Source of the DNA: Aeromonas allosaccharophila
Lineage (GTDB): Bacteria > Pseudomonadota > Gammaproteobacteria > Enterobacterales > Aeromonadaceae
DNA length: 64,000 bases
Reading direction: 5' to 3'
NCBI RefSeq assembly: GCF_000819685.1
Contig: NZ_CDBR01000099.1
Span: 1 to 64,000, forward strand
Within the stretch, counting starts at the first letter, position 1; each line of letters opens with the position of its first letter. The translations under genes and the position numbers were made by a program. The notes under the pieces are model-generated. The model saw only the letters and a list, made by a program, of their open reading frames with translations. It did no database searches and was not told the DNA's origin. Of this stretch, positions 36,838 through 46,423 are shown one piece after another.

Positions 36838-38556
36838 TTACTTGAGCGGAGAGTTTTTGCGGTCGATGCCGTAGCGCTCGATCTCCTTGTAGGAGACCAC
36901 GGTGGATTTGCCCTTCTTGGGGTCGACCAGGGTGACCCGGTCGGTACAGGAGTAGCAGGGATCCAGACTGCCGATGATCAGCGGCGCATCCGCGACGGTA
37001 TTGCCGCGCAGCATGTAGCGCAGGGCAGGCCAGTTGGCGTAGGTGGCGGCGCGGCAGCGCCAGCGGAACAGCTTCTGGTTATCTCCCGTCATGCTCCAGT
37101 GGACGTTCTCGCCGCGGGGCGCCTCGGTAAAGCCCAGCGCAAACTTGCCCGGCTGGTAGGTGAACCCTTCGGTCAAAAGCGGCCCCTCCTGCAGGTGCTC
37201 TAGGCCGAACTCAATCATGTCGAGGGAGTCGTAGAGCTCGTGGATGCGTACCAGCACCCGGGATTGCACATCGCAACCCGCCTTGGTCTGGATCTCCATC
37301 GGCAGCTCGCGGTAGCCGGCAAAGTCGTGGACCCGGCGCACGTCGCGCTTGAAGCCGCTTGCCCGCACCATGGGGCCGACGCAGCTGAAATCGCGGGCAA
37401 TTTGCGGGTCGAGCTTGCCGATACCGATCAGGCGAGAAGAGATGTTGGCGGTATCCAGCAGCATGGCCACCAGCGGTTTCAACTCATCACGCAGTTCGCG
37501 CACCAGCTGGGCACCCTTGATGCGATCTTCCTTGAAGATGTCGCGGCGCACCCCGCCAATCAGGTTGAGGCCGTAGGTCTTGCGGGCACCGGTCAGCAGC
37601 TCGGCCAGGGTCATGGATTTCTCCCGCACCCGGAAGAACTGCATGAAGCCGGTGTCGAAACCGGTGAAGTGGCTCGACAGGCCGATGTTGAGGATATGGC
37701 TGTGCAGGCGCTCCACCTCCAGCAATACGGCGCGGATCATCTTGGCCCGCTCCGGCACCGGAATGCCCATGGCGTTCTCCACCGAGGTGGTGTAGGCGAC
37801 GCTGTGGGTAAAGCCGCAGATGCCGCAGACCCGGTCGGTCAGAAACGCCACTTCGTTGTAGCCCATGCGGGTTTCCGCCAGTTTTTCCATGCCGCGATGG
37901 ACATAGAAGAGGCGGTAGTCGGCATCGATGATGTCTTCGCCATCGACGAACAGGCGAAAGTGGCCCGGCTCGTCCGAGGTGATGTGCAGCGGGCCGACCG
38001 GCACGATACGGTTGGCATCACTGCCGAGCTCATTGACGAAGGGGTAGGTCTCGGTGTCAGTGGTGGGCATCGGGCGCTGGCGATAATCCATGGCGTCCTT
38101 GCGCAGCGGGTGGATATCCTCCGGCCAGTCATCCGGCAGCACCAGACGGCGTTCGTCCGGCAGACCGATGGCGCGCAGGCCATACATGTCGCGGATCTCC
38201 CGCTCGCCCCACACAGCCGCCGGAATGGTCGGGGTGATGGAGGGGTACTCCTGGGTATCGGCATCTACCAGCACCTTGACGGTGATCCAGCACTTGGTGT
38301 CGCCCTCCATGGAGAAGACGTGGTAGACGGCGAAGTGGCCGTTGAGGCTGCGCTCGTCATTGGCAAACGAGAGCGGAAGCCAGCCCCCCAGCTGATGGAA
38401 AATCAGGCTGGCCGTCTCGACCAGACTGGTGGGTTTGACGGTGATGGTGGCCTGATCGGCGGTTTGCCACTCCTCGTCGACGATGGCGTGGGGCAGTTGG
38501 GCTCGCACCTGCTGGATGTAGTCGCAGCCGATGCGATCCGAAATGGCGATGGTCAT
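36838..38556 (-). CDS. hycE: Hydrogenase-3 large catalytic subunit HycE
   Basis: The 572-residue subunit combines an N-terminal NuoC-like part and a NuoD/NiFe-like catalytic part. Nickel ligands are in VCGICGFTHS and DPCYSCTDR. About 33 residues follow the Arg and should be removed by HycI, as in E. coli. It produces H2 from protons with electrons from formate. It is separated from hycD by 80 nt, the only notable gap within hycB-hycI. Confidence 0.96.
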   Translation of the reverse strand: MTIAISDRIGCDYIQQVRAQLPHAIVDEEWQTADQATITVKPTSLVETASLIFHQLGGWLPLSFANDERSLNGHFAVYHVFSMEGDTKCWITVKVLVDADTQEYPSITPTIPAAVWGEREIRDMYGLRAIGLPDERRLVLPDDWPEDIHPLRKDAMDYRQRPMPTTDTETYPFVNELGSDANRIVPVGPLHITSDEPGHFRLFVDGEDIIDADYRLFYVHRGMEKLAETRMGYNEVAFLTDRVCGICGFTHSVAYTTSVENAMGIPVPERAKMIRAVLLEVERLHSHILNIGLSSHFTGFDTGFMQFFRVREKSMTLAELLTGARKTYGLNLIGGVRRDIFKEDRIKGAQLVRELRDELKPLVAMLLDTANISSRLIGIGKLDPQIARDFSCVGPMVRASGFKRDVRRVHDFAGYRELPMEIQTKAGCDVQSRVLVRIHELYDSLDMIEFGLEHLQEGPLLTEGFTYQPGKFALGFTEAPRGENVHWSMTGDNQKLFRWRCRAATYANWPALRYMLRGNTVADAPLIIGSLDPCYSCTDRVTLVDPKKGKSTVVSYKEIERYGIDRKNSPLK

Positions 38557-38636
38557 GCAGTTCTCACTTTAATGTTCGGGAATGAGCATTCACAAATGAT
38601 GAAATCGGAAAAAGTTGCTGTGCTGGCGGGCATGGC

Positions 38637-39599
38637 TCAGACCCCGACCAGATAGGCGAGCAGCGCCAGCAGGGCCAGCAGGGCCAGCCCCAAGCCGTAG
38701 CGGGTGAGCTTGTGGGTGCGCACGAACTGGGTACGGGCCATGGCGTTTTCGATGATGCCAGCCAGCAAAAAGGCCACCAGCAGCTTGCAGGCGAGGATCA
38801 GCGCCGCACCGATGAGTGCAGGCAGACTCCAGTTGGCTGCTTTGCCGAAGGGCAGGAAAATCACCAGAAAGAGCTGCACCACTACCAGTTGCTTGAGGCC
38901 GATGGAGAGCTTGAGCAGGGCCAGCCCCGCACCGGAATACTCGGTGAGCGGCCCCTCCTGCAGCTCCTGCTCGGCTTCGGCGCAGTCAAAGGGCAGCTTG
39001 CCCATCTCGACAAACACCGCGAAGGCGCAGGCGGCACCGGCCAGCAGGGTGGCGATGGGCGCGGCCAGCGGCTGGGTCGCCACATAGCTGCTGATGTTGC
39101 CCAGATCCGAGCTGCCCACCATCATCGCCATGATGAAGCAGGCGAGCACCAGAATGGGCTCCACCAGAATGCCGAGAGTCAGCTCGCGGCGGGCACCGAT
39201 CCCTGCAAACATGCTGCCGCTGTCGAGACCCGCCAGCGAAAAGAAGAAGCGGAAGATGGCGAACAGATAGATGTCGGTGATGAGATCCCCGGCGATGGGG
39301 AAGGGGGACTCGTGAGTCAGGGTCGGCAGCGCCATCCCTACCAGCAACAGGGCGGCGATCAGCAACGCAGGCATCAGGTTGAAGATGATGCCGGCAGGCT
39401 CGGGGGTCACCTCTTGGCGGCGCAGGAGCTTGGCGATATCACGGTAATCCTGCAGCAGGCCCGGCCCCTGACGGGAGTGCATCTTGGCTCGTAGCACCCG
39501 GTTGAAACCGGTGGCGAGCGGGGCCAGCGCCAGCATGGCGATGGCCTGGGTCAGGGCGAGGGCAACCATGCCCCAGCTCGGCATTTCAAGAACAGGCAT
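38637..39599 (-). CDS. hycD: Formate hydrogenlyase membrane subunit HycD
   Basis: The 320-residue protein is a NuoH-like membrane subunit with about eight helices that anchors the hydrogenase arm. Family motifs include GFNRVLRAKMHSRQGPG and the acidic loop FDCAEAEQELQEGPLTEYSG. It begins just after the hycC stop. The C-terminal helix is very Leu/Ala-rich (LGLALLALLALLAYL). Confidence 0.93.
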   Translation of the reverse strand: MPVLEMPSWGMVALALTQAIAMLALAPLATGFNRVLRAKMHSRQGPGLLQDYRDIAKLLRRQEVTPEPAGIIFNLMPALLIAALLLVGMALPTLTHESPFPIAGDLITDIYLFAIFRFFFSLAGLDSGSMFAGIGARRELTLGILVEPILVLACFIMAMMVGSSDLGNISSYVATQPLAAPIATLLAGAACAFAVFVEMGKLPFDCAEAEQELQEGPLTEYSGAGLALLKLSIGLKQLVVVQLFLVIFLPFGKAANWSLPALIGAALILACKLLVAFLLAGIIENAMARTQFVRTHKLTRYGLGLALLALLALLAYLVGV

Positions 39600-39600
39600 A

Positions 39601-41472
39601 TCAGACTCCTACAGCCATCAGGATAAAGAGCGCCAGCACCACGCCATGGAGGATCCAGCCAGTGTTGCCGGGGGCGTCACTCACCCCGTGCAGGGCGCTG
39701 GCCAGATCGAGCTGCGGCTGCTTGCGATAGAGCGGCGCGCAGAGTTGGCGCAAGGTGTGGGTGACACCACCGGAGGTGAGGCTCATGCGATCCTCGTAGG
39801 CGTAACCACAGGCCCACGGGGTGCCAGCGTGACGACGACCCAGCTTGGGCCCCTTGAAGATGGCCACTACCAGCAGCGGGATCAGGAACAGCCCCAACAA
39901 GGTGATGGCGATAACGGGCGGGGAGAGGATCGCTTGTGAGCTATCGAGCGGCAGCAGGGTCGCGCCGGTGGCAACGTTCATCTGGCTGTCTACCAAGGCC
40001 TGACCGTAGCTGGCGATATGAGGGGCAATCCAGGGGGCGCCCAGACCCAGCACCAGACAGACGGCGACCAGCAGCAGGGTGCCTGCCACCATGGCGCCCG
40101 GCACTTCGCGGGCGTGGCTCGCCTTCTCGCTGCGCGGTGCGCCGCAGAAGCAGATGCCATACACCTTGACGAAGCACATCACCGCCATGGCGCCGGTTAC
40201 CGCCAGCATCACTACCGCGAGCGGCGCGACGACGGAGGTGCCGAGCTTGGTCATGGACAGCAGCGCCTGATAGATAAACCACTCGCTGACAAAGCCGTTC
40301 AGCGGCGGCAGCGCCGAGATGGCCATGGCACCGATGAGGAACGCCAGCGCGGTCCAGGGCATCAGTTTGGCGAGGCCACCCATCTTGTCCATGTCGCGGG
40401 TGTGCAGGCGGAACATCACAGAGCCGGTGCCCATAAAGAGCAGGCTCTTGAAGATGGCGTGGTTGAGCAGGTGATAGAGGGCGCCGAGCAGCCCCAGTAC
40501 CACCAGTGCCGGTTGCTGATTGGCGATGCCGATCATGCCGATGCCCATCCCCATCAGGATGATGCCGATGTTCTCCACCGTGTGGTAGGCGAGCAGCCGC
40601 TTGAGATCGTGCTCGGCCAGCGCAAACAGCACCCCGAGCACCGCCGAGCAGGCACCGAAGATCAGCACCATGTAGCCCCACCAGAGCTGGCTGGCGCCGA
40701 GAAAATCGATGCTGACCCGCAAGATGCCAAAGAGACCGAGCTTCACCATCACGCCGGACATCAGCGCCGAGATATGGGAGGGGGCGACGGGCTCGGCCAC
40801 CGGCAGCCAGCCGTGCAGCGGCACGAAACCGGCGCGCAGGCCAAAGCCGCAGAAGCTGAGCAGGAACACCAGAGAGGCCAGGGCACCCGCCAGATGGTGC
40901 TCGCGCAGCGCGGCGAACTCCAGCGAGCCGGATTCACGGCAGAGCAGCCAGAAGGCGACCAGCACCAGCGCCATGCCGATATGGTTCATCACCAAGTAGA
41001 GACGGCTCTGTTTGGCCGCGTCCGGGTTGGTCTTGACCAGCCAGTAGGTAGTGAGGGTCACCAGCTCGTAGCAGAGCAAGAAACCGAGCGCGTTGTCGGC
41101 CAGCACCATGCCCACCATGGCAAACAGGAAGAGGTTCATCAGCGCGCCGATGGTGACATCGCCCTTGCCCTGATATTCGCGGATATAGGCAAAGGAGTAG
41201 AGGACGACGGCGACGCCGACGGTGCTAATCACCAGCAGCATCAGCGCGGAGAGCATATCCAGATGAACCGAGCCCAGCAGCCAGAGCTGGCCGTCGACGG
41301 GCGCGCCTTGGGCAAATATCTGGATGGCGGCGACCAGACCCGCGAGCGAACCCAGCAGGGCAAAGCCGCTGTTGAGACGGTTGGCCAGTGCGGGCAGCTT
41401 TTGCAGCAGCAAACCGGCGGCAGCGCCCAGCAAAAAGAGCAGGAGCGTGGCCATAACAAGGGGGGACAACAT
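39601..41472 (-). CDS. hycC: Formate hydrogenlyase antiporter-like membrane subunit HycC
   Basis: The 623-residue protein is related to NuoL/M/N and Mrp antiporter subunits, with some 14-16 helices and the proton-channel Lys/Glu residues typical of the family (for example CYELVTLTTYWLVK and HTVENIGIILMGMG). It forms the membrane arm and may couple H2 evolution to ion movement. It overlaps hycB by 1 nt. The family is known for E. coli FHL-1; ion translocation is still inferred. Confidence 0.94.
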   Translation of the reverse strand: MLSPLVMATLLLFLLGAAAGLLLQKLPALANRLNSGFALLGSLAGLVAAIQIFAQGAPVDGQLWLLGSVHLDMLSALMLLVISTVGVAVVLYSFAYIREYQGKGDVTIGALMNLFLFAMVGMVLADNALGFLLCYELVTLTTYWLVKTNPDAAKQSRLYLVMNHIGMALVLVAFWLLCRESGSLEFAALREHHLAGALASLVFLLSFCGFGLRAGFVPLHGWLPVAEPVAPSHISALMSGVMVKLGLFGILRVSIDFLGASQLWWGYMVLIFGACSAVLGVLFALAEHDLKRLLAYHTVENIGIILMGMGIGMIGIANQQPALVVLGLLGALYHLLNHAIFKSLLFMGTGSVMFRLHTRDMDKMGGLAKLMPWTALAFLIGAMAISALPPLNGFVSEWFIYQALLSMTKLGTSVVAPLAVVMLAVTGAMAVMCFVKVYGICFCGAPRSEKASHAREVPGAMVAGTLLLVAVCLVLGLGAPWIAPHIASYGQALVDSQMNVATGATLLPLDSSQAILSPPVIAITLLGLFLIPLLVVAIFKGPKLGRRHAGTPWACGYAYEDRMSLTSGGVTHTLRQLCAPLYRKQPQLDLASALHGVSDAPGNTGWILHGVVLALFILMAVGV

Positions 41473-42137
41473 CAGCGAACTCCCTCTGTGGTGGATAAAT
41501 CGGATGCAGGGAGCGCCGTGGCGGGCGCCGAGAAGGCGGAGGCCCCTTGCGGGTTGGTGTCGGCCGCTTGCTGGCGACGGATACGTGCGGCGCGTTCGGT
41601 GTCGCCGTCATTGACCAGCTTCAATGCCTGAGAGGGGCAGGCACTGACACAGGCAGGGCCGTCGGCGCGAAATTCGCACAAGTCACATTTGACGGCGATG
41701 CTGCGCACGCCCGGCTCCCAGCTCAGCAGATCCTCGCCAAAGCAGCGCAAACCGGCGGAGGTGGAGGGGTTGCTGGAGCGGATGGAGCAGGGGATATAGG
41801 TGTCGTAGCTATTGGCCATGGCCACCGGACGGCTGCCACCACTCTGGATGGCACCGAACGGGCAGGCCACTGCGCAGAGATTGCAGCCGATGCAGAGCGA
41901 CTCGTTGAGTTGCACGCAATCGCCGGTCTGGCGGATCGCCTCGACCGGGCACACCTTGATGCAGGGGGCATCGTCACAGTGACGGCACTGAACCGGCATG
42001 GTCGCCTGCTCGTGTCGCATAACGGTTAAACGGGGGGCTTGCTGCAAACCTTGCGCCTTGTGTACTTCACTGCAGGCCGCCATACAGGTGCCACAGCCAA
42101 TACAAAGCTTGGGGTCAGCGATAACGAAGCGGTTCAT
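41472..42137 (-). CDS. hycB: Formate hydrogenlyase ferredoxin subunit HycB
   Basis: HycB is a cytoplasmic 4Fe-4S protein that accepts electrons from FdhF. The 221-residue protein has cysteine clusters CIGCGTCMAAC, CRHCDDAPCIKVCP, CIGCNLCAVACP and CDLC...CVSACP. It is the first gene of the operon; no hycA repressor gene precedes it. AAGGTAGGCT precedes the start. It is a paralogue of hydN at 47.0 kb. Confidence 0.94.
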   Translation of the reverse strand: MNRFVIADPKLCIGCGTCMAACSEVHKAQGLQQAPRLTVMRHEQATMPVQCRHCDDAPCIKVCPVEAIRQTGDCVQLNESLCIGCNLCAVACPFGAIQSGGSRPVAMANSYDTYIPCSIRSSNPSTSAGLRCFGEDLLSWEPGVRSIAVKCDLCEFRADGPACVSACPSQALKLVNDGDTERAARIRRQQAADTNPQGASAFSAPATALPASDLSTTEGVR

Positions 42138-42181
42138 AGCCTACCTTGTCGTGTCGCGAACGGAGAGAATAGGGGCTGGTT

Positions 42182-42197
42182 AGCAAAATACGGGCCA
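42182..42197 (-). promoter_or_regulatory. Sigma-54 promoter of the hyc operon
   Basis: On the minus strand TGGCCC-GTATT-TTGCT fits the sigma-54 consensus TGGCAC-N5-TTGC(A/T), with GG and GC exactly ten bases apart. Transcription would begin near 42171, about 34 nt before hycB. This agrees with FhlA/sigma-54 control of formate hydrogenlyase in relatives. Confidence 0.8.
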
Positions 42198-42295
42198 GAA
42201 TGGTTTTTGCAGCGAAATTGGTTTTAAGTGGCTGTTTTTAAATAAATAAAAATCTTGGAGTGATTGGGTCGAAGCGCTGATGTGGCTGTCGAACT

Positions 42296-42340
42296 GTGAC
42301 GTTCGTCACTTGTGACGAAGCCGCCGGGAGGGTTCGTCAC
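42296..42340. promoter_or_regulatory. Putative FhlA binding region (GTGACG/CGTCAC cluster)
   Basis: Four copies of GTGACG or its complement lie within 45 nt: a perfect palindrome GTGACG-TT-CGTCAC (42296-42309), GTGACG at 42312-42317, and CGTCAC at 42335-42340. The cluster is 100-145 nt upstream of the sigma-54 promoter, the usual place for an enhancer. The recurring core TTCGTCAC resembles the E. coli FhlA half-site TTTCGTAC. Binding by FhlA is inferred. Confidence 0.6.
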
Positions 42341-42433
42341 CCCGGAAAAACGGTGTCGAGATGGATGAATGCGGGGTCGTGATACGGGGAGAAAGGGTTA
42401 CTCGCTTGCAGTAGGGCGTCGGGGGAGGAAGTG

Positions 42434-42786
42434 GGGTGCAAAGAACGCAGTGAATTGCACCGTTGGCAACATATGGTCTCCGTGGTTTGCCCCCTTCCCC
42501 CTCGGGGGAGAAGGGCTGGTGGGCGAAGTCTGCCATCTGGTCGCGGTGCACGGCGCTGCGCTTGTTGCACCCTACGGCGGCGTGTCTATTCGGATAGAGA
42601 CCGTCTGTTTTGAAACTGTAGGTTCGATTAGCGAAGCGTAATCGGACGCACGAGAACGGAAACATATCGGCAGTATGCCGGGAGCAGGGGGCAAAGAACG
42701 GAGTGAATTGTACCGTTTGCAACATATGGTCGCCGTGGTGTGCTCCCTTCTCCCCTTGTGGGAGAAGGGCTGGGGATGAGGGGGAA
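42434..42786. repeat. Direct repeat pair and palindromes in the hycB-kup spacer
   Basis: Two imperfect copies of about 85 bp, at 42434-42521 and 42686-42772, share GCAAAGAACG(C/G)AGTGAATTG and CAACATATGGTC followed by an arm-loop-arm ending in GGGAGAAGGGCTGG. Between them are short palindromes such as GATTAGCGAAGCGTAATC. A related piece recurs at 45187-45275. The elements look like dispersed non-coding repeats; no gene is supported in the remaining spacer. Confidence 0.65.
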
Positions 42787-42808
42787 GGTAATCGGGGTTA
42801 ACGGAAAC

Positions 42809-42840
42809 AAGAGAGGGAGGCCAATGCCTCCCTCTCTCTT
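42809..42840. terminator. Terminator downstream of kup
   Basis: A stem of about 13 bp (AAGAGAGGGAGGC with GCCTCCCTCTCTCTT) encloses the loop CAAT, 41 nt after the kup stop on the minus strand. Its arms nearly equal those of the hypB/nikE terminator at 24186, which suggests a dispersed terminator sequence. Confidence 0.75.
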
Positions 42841-42881
42841 GCTGACGTTTTCTATGCCATTAAGAGGCCATCAACACGCCA

Positions 42882-44750
42882 TCAGATATCCACCTGGGAT
42901 CCCAGCTCGATAACCCGGTTGGGCGGGATCTCGAACTGATCCGGCGCGCGCAGGGCGTTGCGCTGCAGCAGCATAAAGAGCTTGCCGCGCAGATAGAGAT
43001 ACCAGGGGCGCTCTTTCATGATCAGCGACTCGTGGGCCATAAAGAACGAGGTTTCCATCATCCGGCAGCTGAGCCCCTCGGCGTTGCAGCGGTGGAAGAT
43101 CTCCTCCACGTTCGGGGTCTCGCGCCAGCCGTAGCTTGCCACCACCCGCCAGAAGGTGGGGGAGAGCTGCTCGATGCAGACCCGGCGCACATTGTGGACG
43201 TAGGGCACATCCTCCACCCGCAGGGTAAGCAGGATGATCCGCTCGTGCAGCACCTTGTTGTGCTTGAGGTTGTGCAGGAGCGCATGGGGGATCACATTGA
43301 CCACCCGCGACATATAGACCGCGGTGCCAGCCACCCGGGTCGGCGGGGATTTTTCCAGCGAGGCGATCATCGGCTCAAGGGAGTTGCCGTGCTCGTTCAG
43401 ACGACGAATAAGCTGAAAGCGCTCGCTCTTCCAGCTGGTCATCACGGTGAACATCACCGCGCCCAGGGTGAGCGGCAGCCAGCCGCCGGAGAAGATCTTG
43501 GCGAGGTTGGCGGCAAACAGCGGCACGTCGATACAGAGCAGCGTGGCAAACAGGATAGCCACCAGATAGGTGTTCCAGTGCCAGCTGTTCTTGGCTACCG
43601 AGCAGGAGAGGATGGAGGTGAGCACCATGGTGCCGGTCACCGCGATGCCGTAGGCCGCCGCCAGATTGCTGGAGTGCTCGAAGCTCATGATGACGATCAC
43701 CACCGAGAGATAGAGCATCCAGTTGATGACCGGAATATAGATCTGGCCGGACTCCTGCTCGGAGGTGTGGACGATGCGAATGGGTGAGAGATAACCGAGG
43801 CGCACCGCCTGCCGGGTCAGGGAAAAGACCCCGGAGATCACCGCCTGGGAGGCGATCACCGTCGCCATGGTTGCCAAGAGCAGCAGCGGCACCAGCGCCC
43901 ATTTCGGCGCGAGCAGGAAGAAGGGGTTGGTAATGGCTGTGGGGTTATCCAGCAGCAGTGCCCCCTGACCGAAGTAGTTAAGCACCAGCGAGGGCAGCAC
44001 CACGATAAACCAGGCGAGGCGAATTGGATTTTTGCCAAAGTGGCCCATATCCGCGTAGAGCGCCTCCACCCCTGTGATGGCCAGCACCACGGCGCCGAGG
44101 GCAAAGAAGGAGGTGGTCTGGTACTGGATAAAGAAGCGCACCGCCCAGATGGGGTTGAGCGCCCCCAACACCTCGGGGTTTTGGATGATGCCGCGCAGCC
44201 CCAGCACCGCCAGCGTCATAAACCAGATCAGCATGATGGGGGCAAACAGCTTGCCCACCATGGCGGTGCCATGTTTCTGGATGGCAAACAGCAGGGTCAG
44301 CACCAGCACCGAGAGGGTGACGATATAGGGGTCGAGGGCGGGGGTGAGAATGCTCAGACCCTCGATGGCCGACATCACCGACATCGCCGGAGTGATCACC
44401 ACCTCGCCATAGAAGAAGCTGCCGCCAATCAGGCCGAGGATGATCAGCAGCGGCGTCCAGCGGGTGGAGGCGTTGCGGGTCGCCAGCGACATCAGGGTGA
44501 GAATGCCGCCCTCACCGGCGTTATCGGCCCGCATCACAAAGGAGAGGTACTTGACCGATACCACCAACACCAGCAGCCAGAAGATCAGCGAGAGGAAACC
44601 GAGAATGGAGGCGGGTTCAACCCCGAACCCGAATTGACCTGACAGACACTCGCGCAAGGTATAGAGCGGGCTGGTGCCGATATCGCCATAGACTACGCCA
44701 ATCGCCGCCAGCATAACGCCGGGAGTGGCTTGTTGTTTATCACAGTTCAT
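42882..44750 (-). CDS. kup: Kup-family potassium uptake protein
   Basis: The 622-residue protein has about 12 membrane helices and a soluble C-terminal domain of about 170 residues. Family motifs include [35 protein letters not shown] and [12 protein letters not shown]. It probably imports K+ with H+. It sits between hycB and hydN, an unexpected location for a potassium transporter inside a formate/hydrogen locus. It is flanked by repeats, so the placement may be due to insertion. Confidence 0.93.
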   Translation of the reverse strand: MNCDKQQATPGVMLAAIGVVYGDIGTSPLYTLRECLSGQFGFGVEPASILGFLSLIFWLLVLVVSVKYLSFVMRADNAGEGGILTLMSLATRNASTRWTPLLIILGLIGGSFFYGEVVITPAMSVMSAIEGLSILTPALDPYIVTLSVLVLTLLFAIQKHGTAMVGKLFAPIMLIWFMTLAVLGLRGIIQNPEVLGALNPIWAVRFFIQYQTTSFFALGAVVLAITGVEALYADMGHFGKNPIRLAWFIVVLPSLVLNYFGQGALLLDNPTAITNPFFLLAPKWALVPLLLLATMATVIASQAVISGVFSLTRQAVRLGYLSPIRIVHTSEQESGQIYIPVINWMLYLSVVIVIMSFEHSSNLAAAYGIAVTGTMVLTSILSCSVAKNSWHWNTYLVAILFATLLCIDVPLFAANLAKIFSGGWLPLTLGAVMFTVMTSWKSERFQLIRRLNEHGNSLEPMIASLEKSPPTRVAGTAVYMSRVVNVIPHALLHNLKHNKVLHERIILLTLRVEDVPYVHNVRRVCIEQLSPTFWRVVASYGWRETPNVEEIFHRCNAEGLSCRMMETSFFMAHESLIMKERPWYLYLRGKLFMLLQRNALRAPDQFEIPPNRVIELGSQVDI

Positions 44751-45331
44751 GAGTTCATCTTGTCAGTTTGATGTTTACACGTTTGCCAACGCACATGCCC
44801 TTCCTATCAGGAAAGTCGTGATAGTTAATCGGGAGAGAATTAATGGATTGCGATGGGAAAGGGCGCTAACGGAATAGTGATCTGCTTGTCATGGAACACA
44901 GTCTGTTCATCTGTCATTAAGCTTATAATGACACACACTCTGCGGGACTATGCTCAGTTATAAATAATCAAAAGTTCAATTTGAGTAAGAGAATTAATTA
45001 TCCGGCGATTGAAATGTATGGTGGTAAAGTGAGTAACCGATTGTTTTATCTGTGGATATGTTGGGCCGCTATTTTTATCGAGGTGGGTGATAAATAGACT
45101 ATAAAATAATGCTAATTAATTGCTGGCAGGATGGCAAAGGGGGGGCGTCGGGTAGCAATGGAGTCTTTATTTGCCAGAGGGGAAAAGGCAGAGTGCAATG
45201 AACGAAGTGAATTGCACCAAGTATTAAAAGAGCCAAGAGGTGCAATGCGCTGCGCTTATTGCTCCCAATGGCACTGAACGATAAAACAAATACGATTCTT
45301 TGTGTTCAATAAATCGCACTAATTAATATTT
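44751..45331. other. AT-rich spacer upstream of kup
   Basis: The 581-nt spacer has no convincing gene. Its first part must hold the kup promoter. Around 45187-45275 lies a diverged copy of the GTGAATTGCACC / GGTGCAATGCGCTGCGCTTATTGC repeat also seen at 42.43-42.56 kb. The AT-rich base composition continues into the DUF4236 gene. Confidence 0.5.
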
Positions 45332-46423
45332 TTAAGTTTCCTTTGGCAGGCAGGTTGCTAGAGCAGAAAGAGCATTTTTAAAGTCCTCAGCAGGGCCACG
45401 TTTAGACAGTTGGATTAATTCATTAAGACCTGTAGAGCTGGTAAATGTCATTTCTTGATACAAACAAATTGGTAGCTCGTGATTGTTTTTGAATCTGCGG
45501 TCAGGCCCACCAGATTTATTTACATATTTCCATGTCTTATCAACAATCAATGCATCGCTTGGAACGGTTTCATCTTCAATAAACCGTCTATCACCTACCG
45601 CCACTAGGAGTGTTTGATAGCTTACAGCTCCGACCCCAGCAGCATCGTAAACCAGTACTCGGTCAGGAAAGAAATGCAAAGTCTGGCGACCAACTGCAAG
45701 TGAGACAGTTTTTACATTCGTTTGTAAATACGGAGGCTCAGAGATCTGAATTGTTGTTGTTTTTCGGTCTACTAGATTACTGGCACCTGCATGATATTTT
45801 TTATCAAGGACCTTACCAGAGGCTGATATGTGCCAAGCCTTTCTACATTTTTCCAAGCGTTCAGCTGCTTGGAACAGTGTATTATATTTAGTCTCTATTT
45901 CTGGTTCAAAGTCATAGAACAGCACAGTTGTCTTAGCTAGCATATCTCGTGTATGAGATACCCAAGTGAAAAACAAACCCAATACTAACGTGGAAAGCAC
46001 AACCCATCCTGGCAGCTCCATATTATTCAATAAATATGTAAACCCTAAGGACGCAATGAAAACGATTGGCCATATCCTAGATTTTTTTCGCTTATCATTT
46101 AACTCATTGAGTAACTCTGATGAAGATGAATCAACGATCTGTGTGACATGTGCAGAATCAATTTCCTTTAGCGGTTCGTGAGTGAGATCATGGGGGTTGC
46201 TTGTGACGTGCTGGTTTATATCTTGAATTGGAGATCTTTCATATGGAGAACTAGCAATAGTTGAACGGTAGTAAATGTTTTTTGTGCCAATTCTGACATA
46301 ATTCCCCCTTGGGCCTGTTCCAATTCTTAGGCCTTTAATACCAGCAGAAACACCTAGCCCAGATTTTGATAGATTGAAACGAAAAGGGCCAACAGCAATG
46401 CTCTTCCTTATATAAATTCCCAT
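45332..46423 (-). CDS. DUF4236 domain-containing membrane protein
   Basis: The 363-residue protein begins with the DUF4236 signature (MGIYIRKSIAVGPFRFNLSK then SGLGVSAGIKGLRIGTGPRG). Two adjacent hydrophobic helices lie at about 120-155, and the C-terminal 200 residues form an unrecognised soluble region (TVSLAVGRQTLHFFPDRVLVYD). Function is unknown. GGAGT precedes ATG 46423. Base composition and codon use are clearly more AT-rich than the hyc/fdh genes, so it is probably a recent insertion together with its flanks. Confidence 0.75.
   Translation of the reverse strand: MGIYIRKSIAVGPFRFNLSKSGLGVSAGIKGLRIGTGPRGNYVRIGTKNIYYRSTIASSPYERSPIQDINQHVTSNPHDLTHEPLKEIDSAHVTQIVDSSSSELLNELNDKRKKSRIWPIVFIASLGFTYLLNNMELPGWVVLSTLVLGLFFTWVSHTRDMLAKTTVLFYDFEPEIETKYNTLFQAAERLEKCRKAWHISASGKVLDKKYHAGASNLVDRKTTTIQISEPPYLQTNVKTVSLAVGRQTLHFFPDRVLVYDAAGVGAVSYQTLLVAVGDRRFIEDETVPSDALIVDKTWKYVNKSGGPDRRFKNNHELPICLYQEMTFTSSTGLNELIQLSKRGPAEDFKNALSALATCLPKET

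Noticed and set aside
40018..41631. Plus-strand ORF of 537 codons antisense to hycC/hycB
   Set aside because: It has a His/Gln/Glu-rich composition expected from the complement of a membrane-protein gene and no family match.
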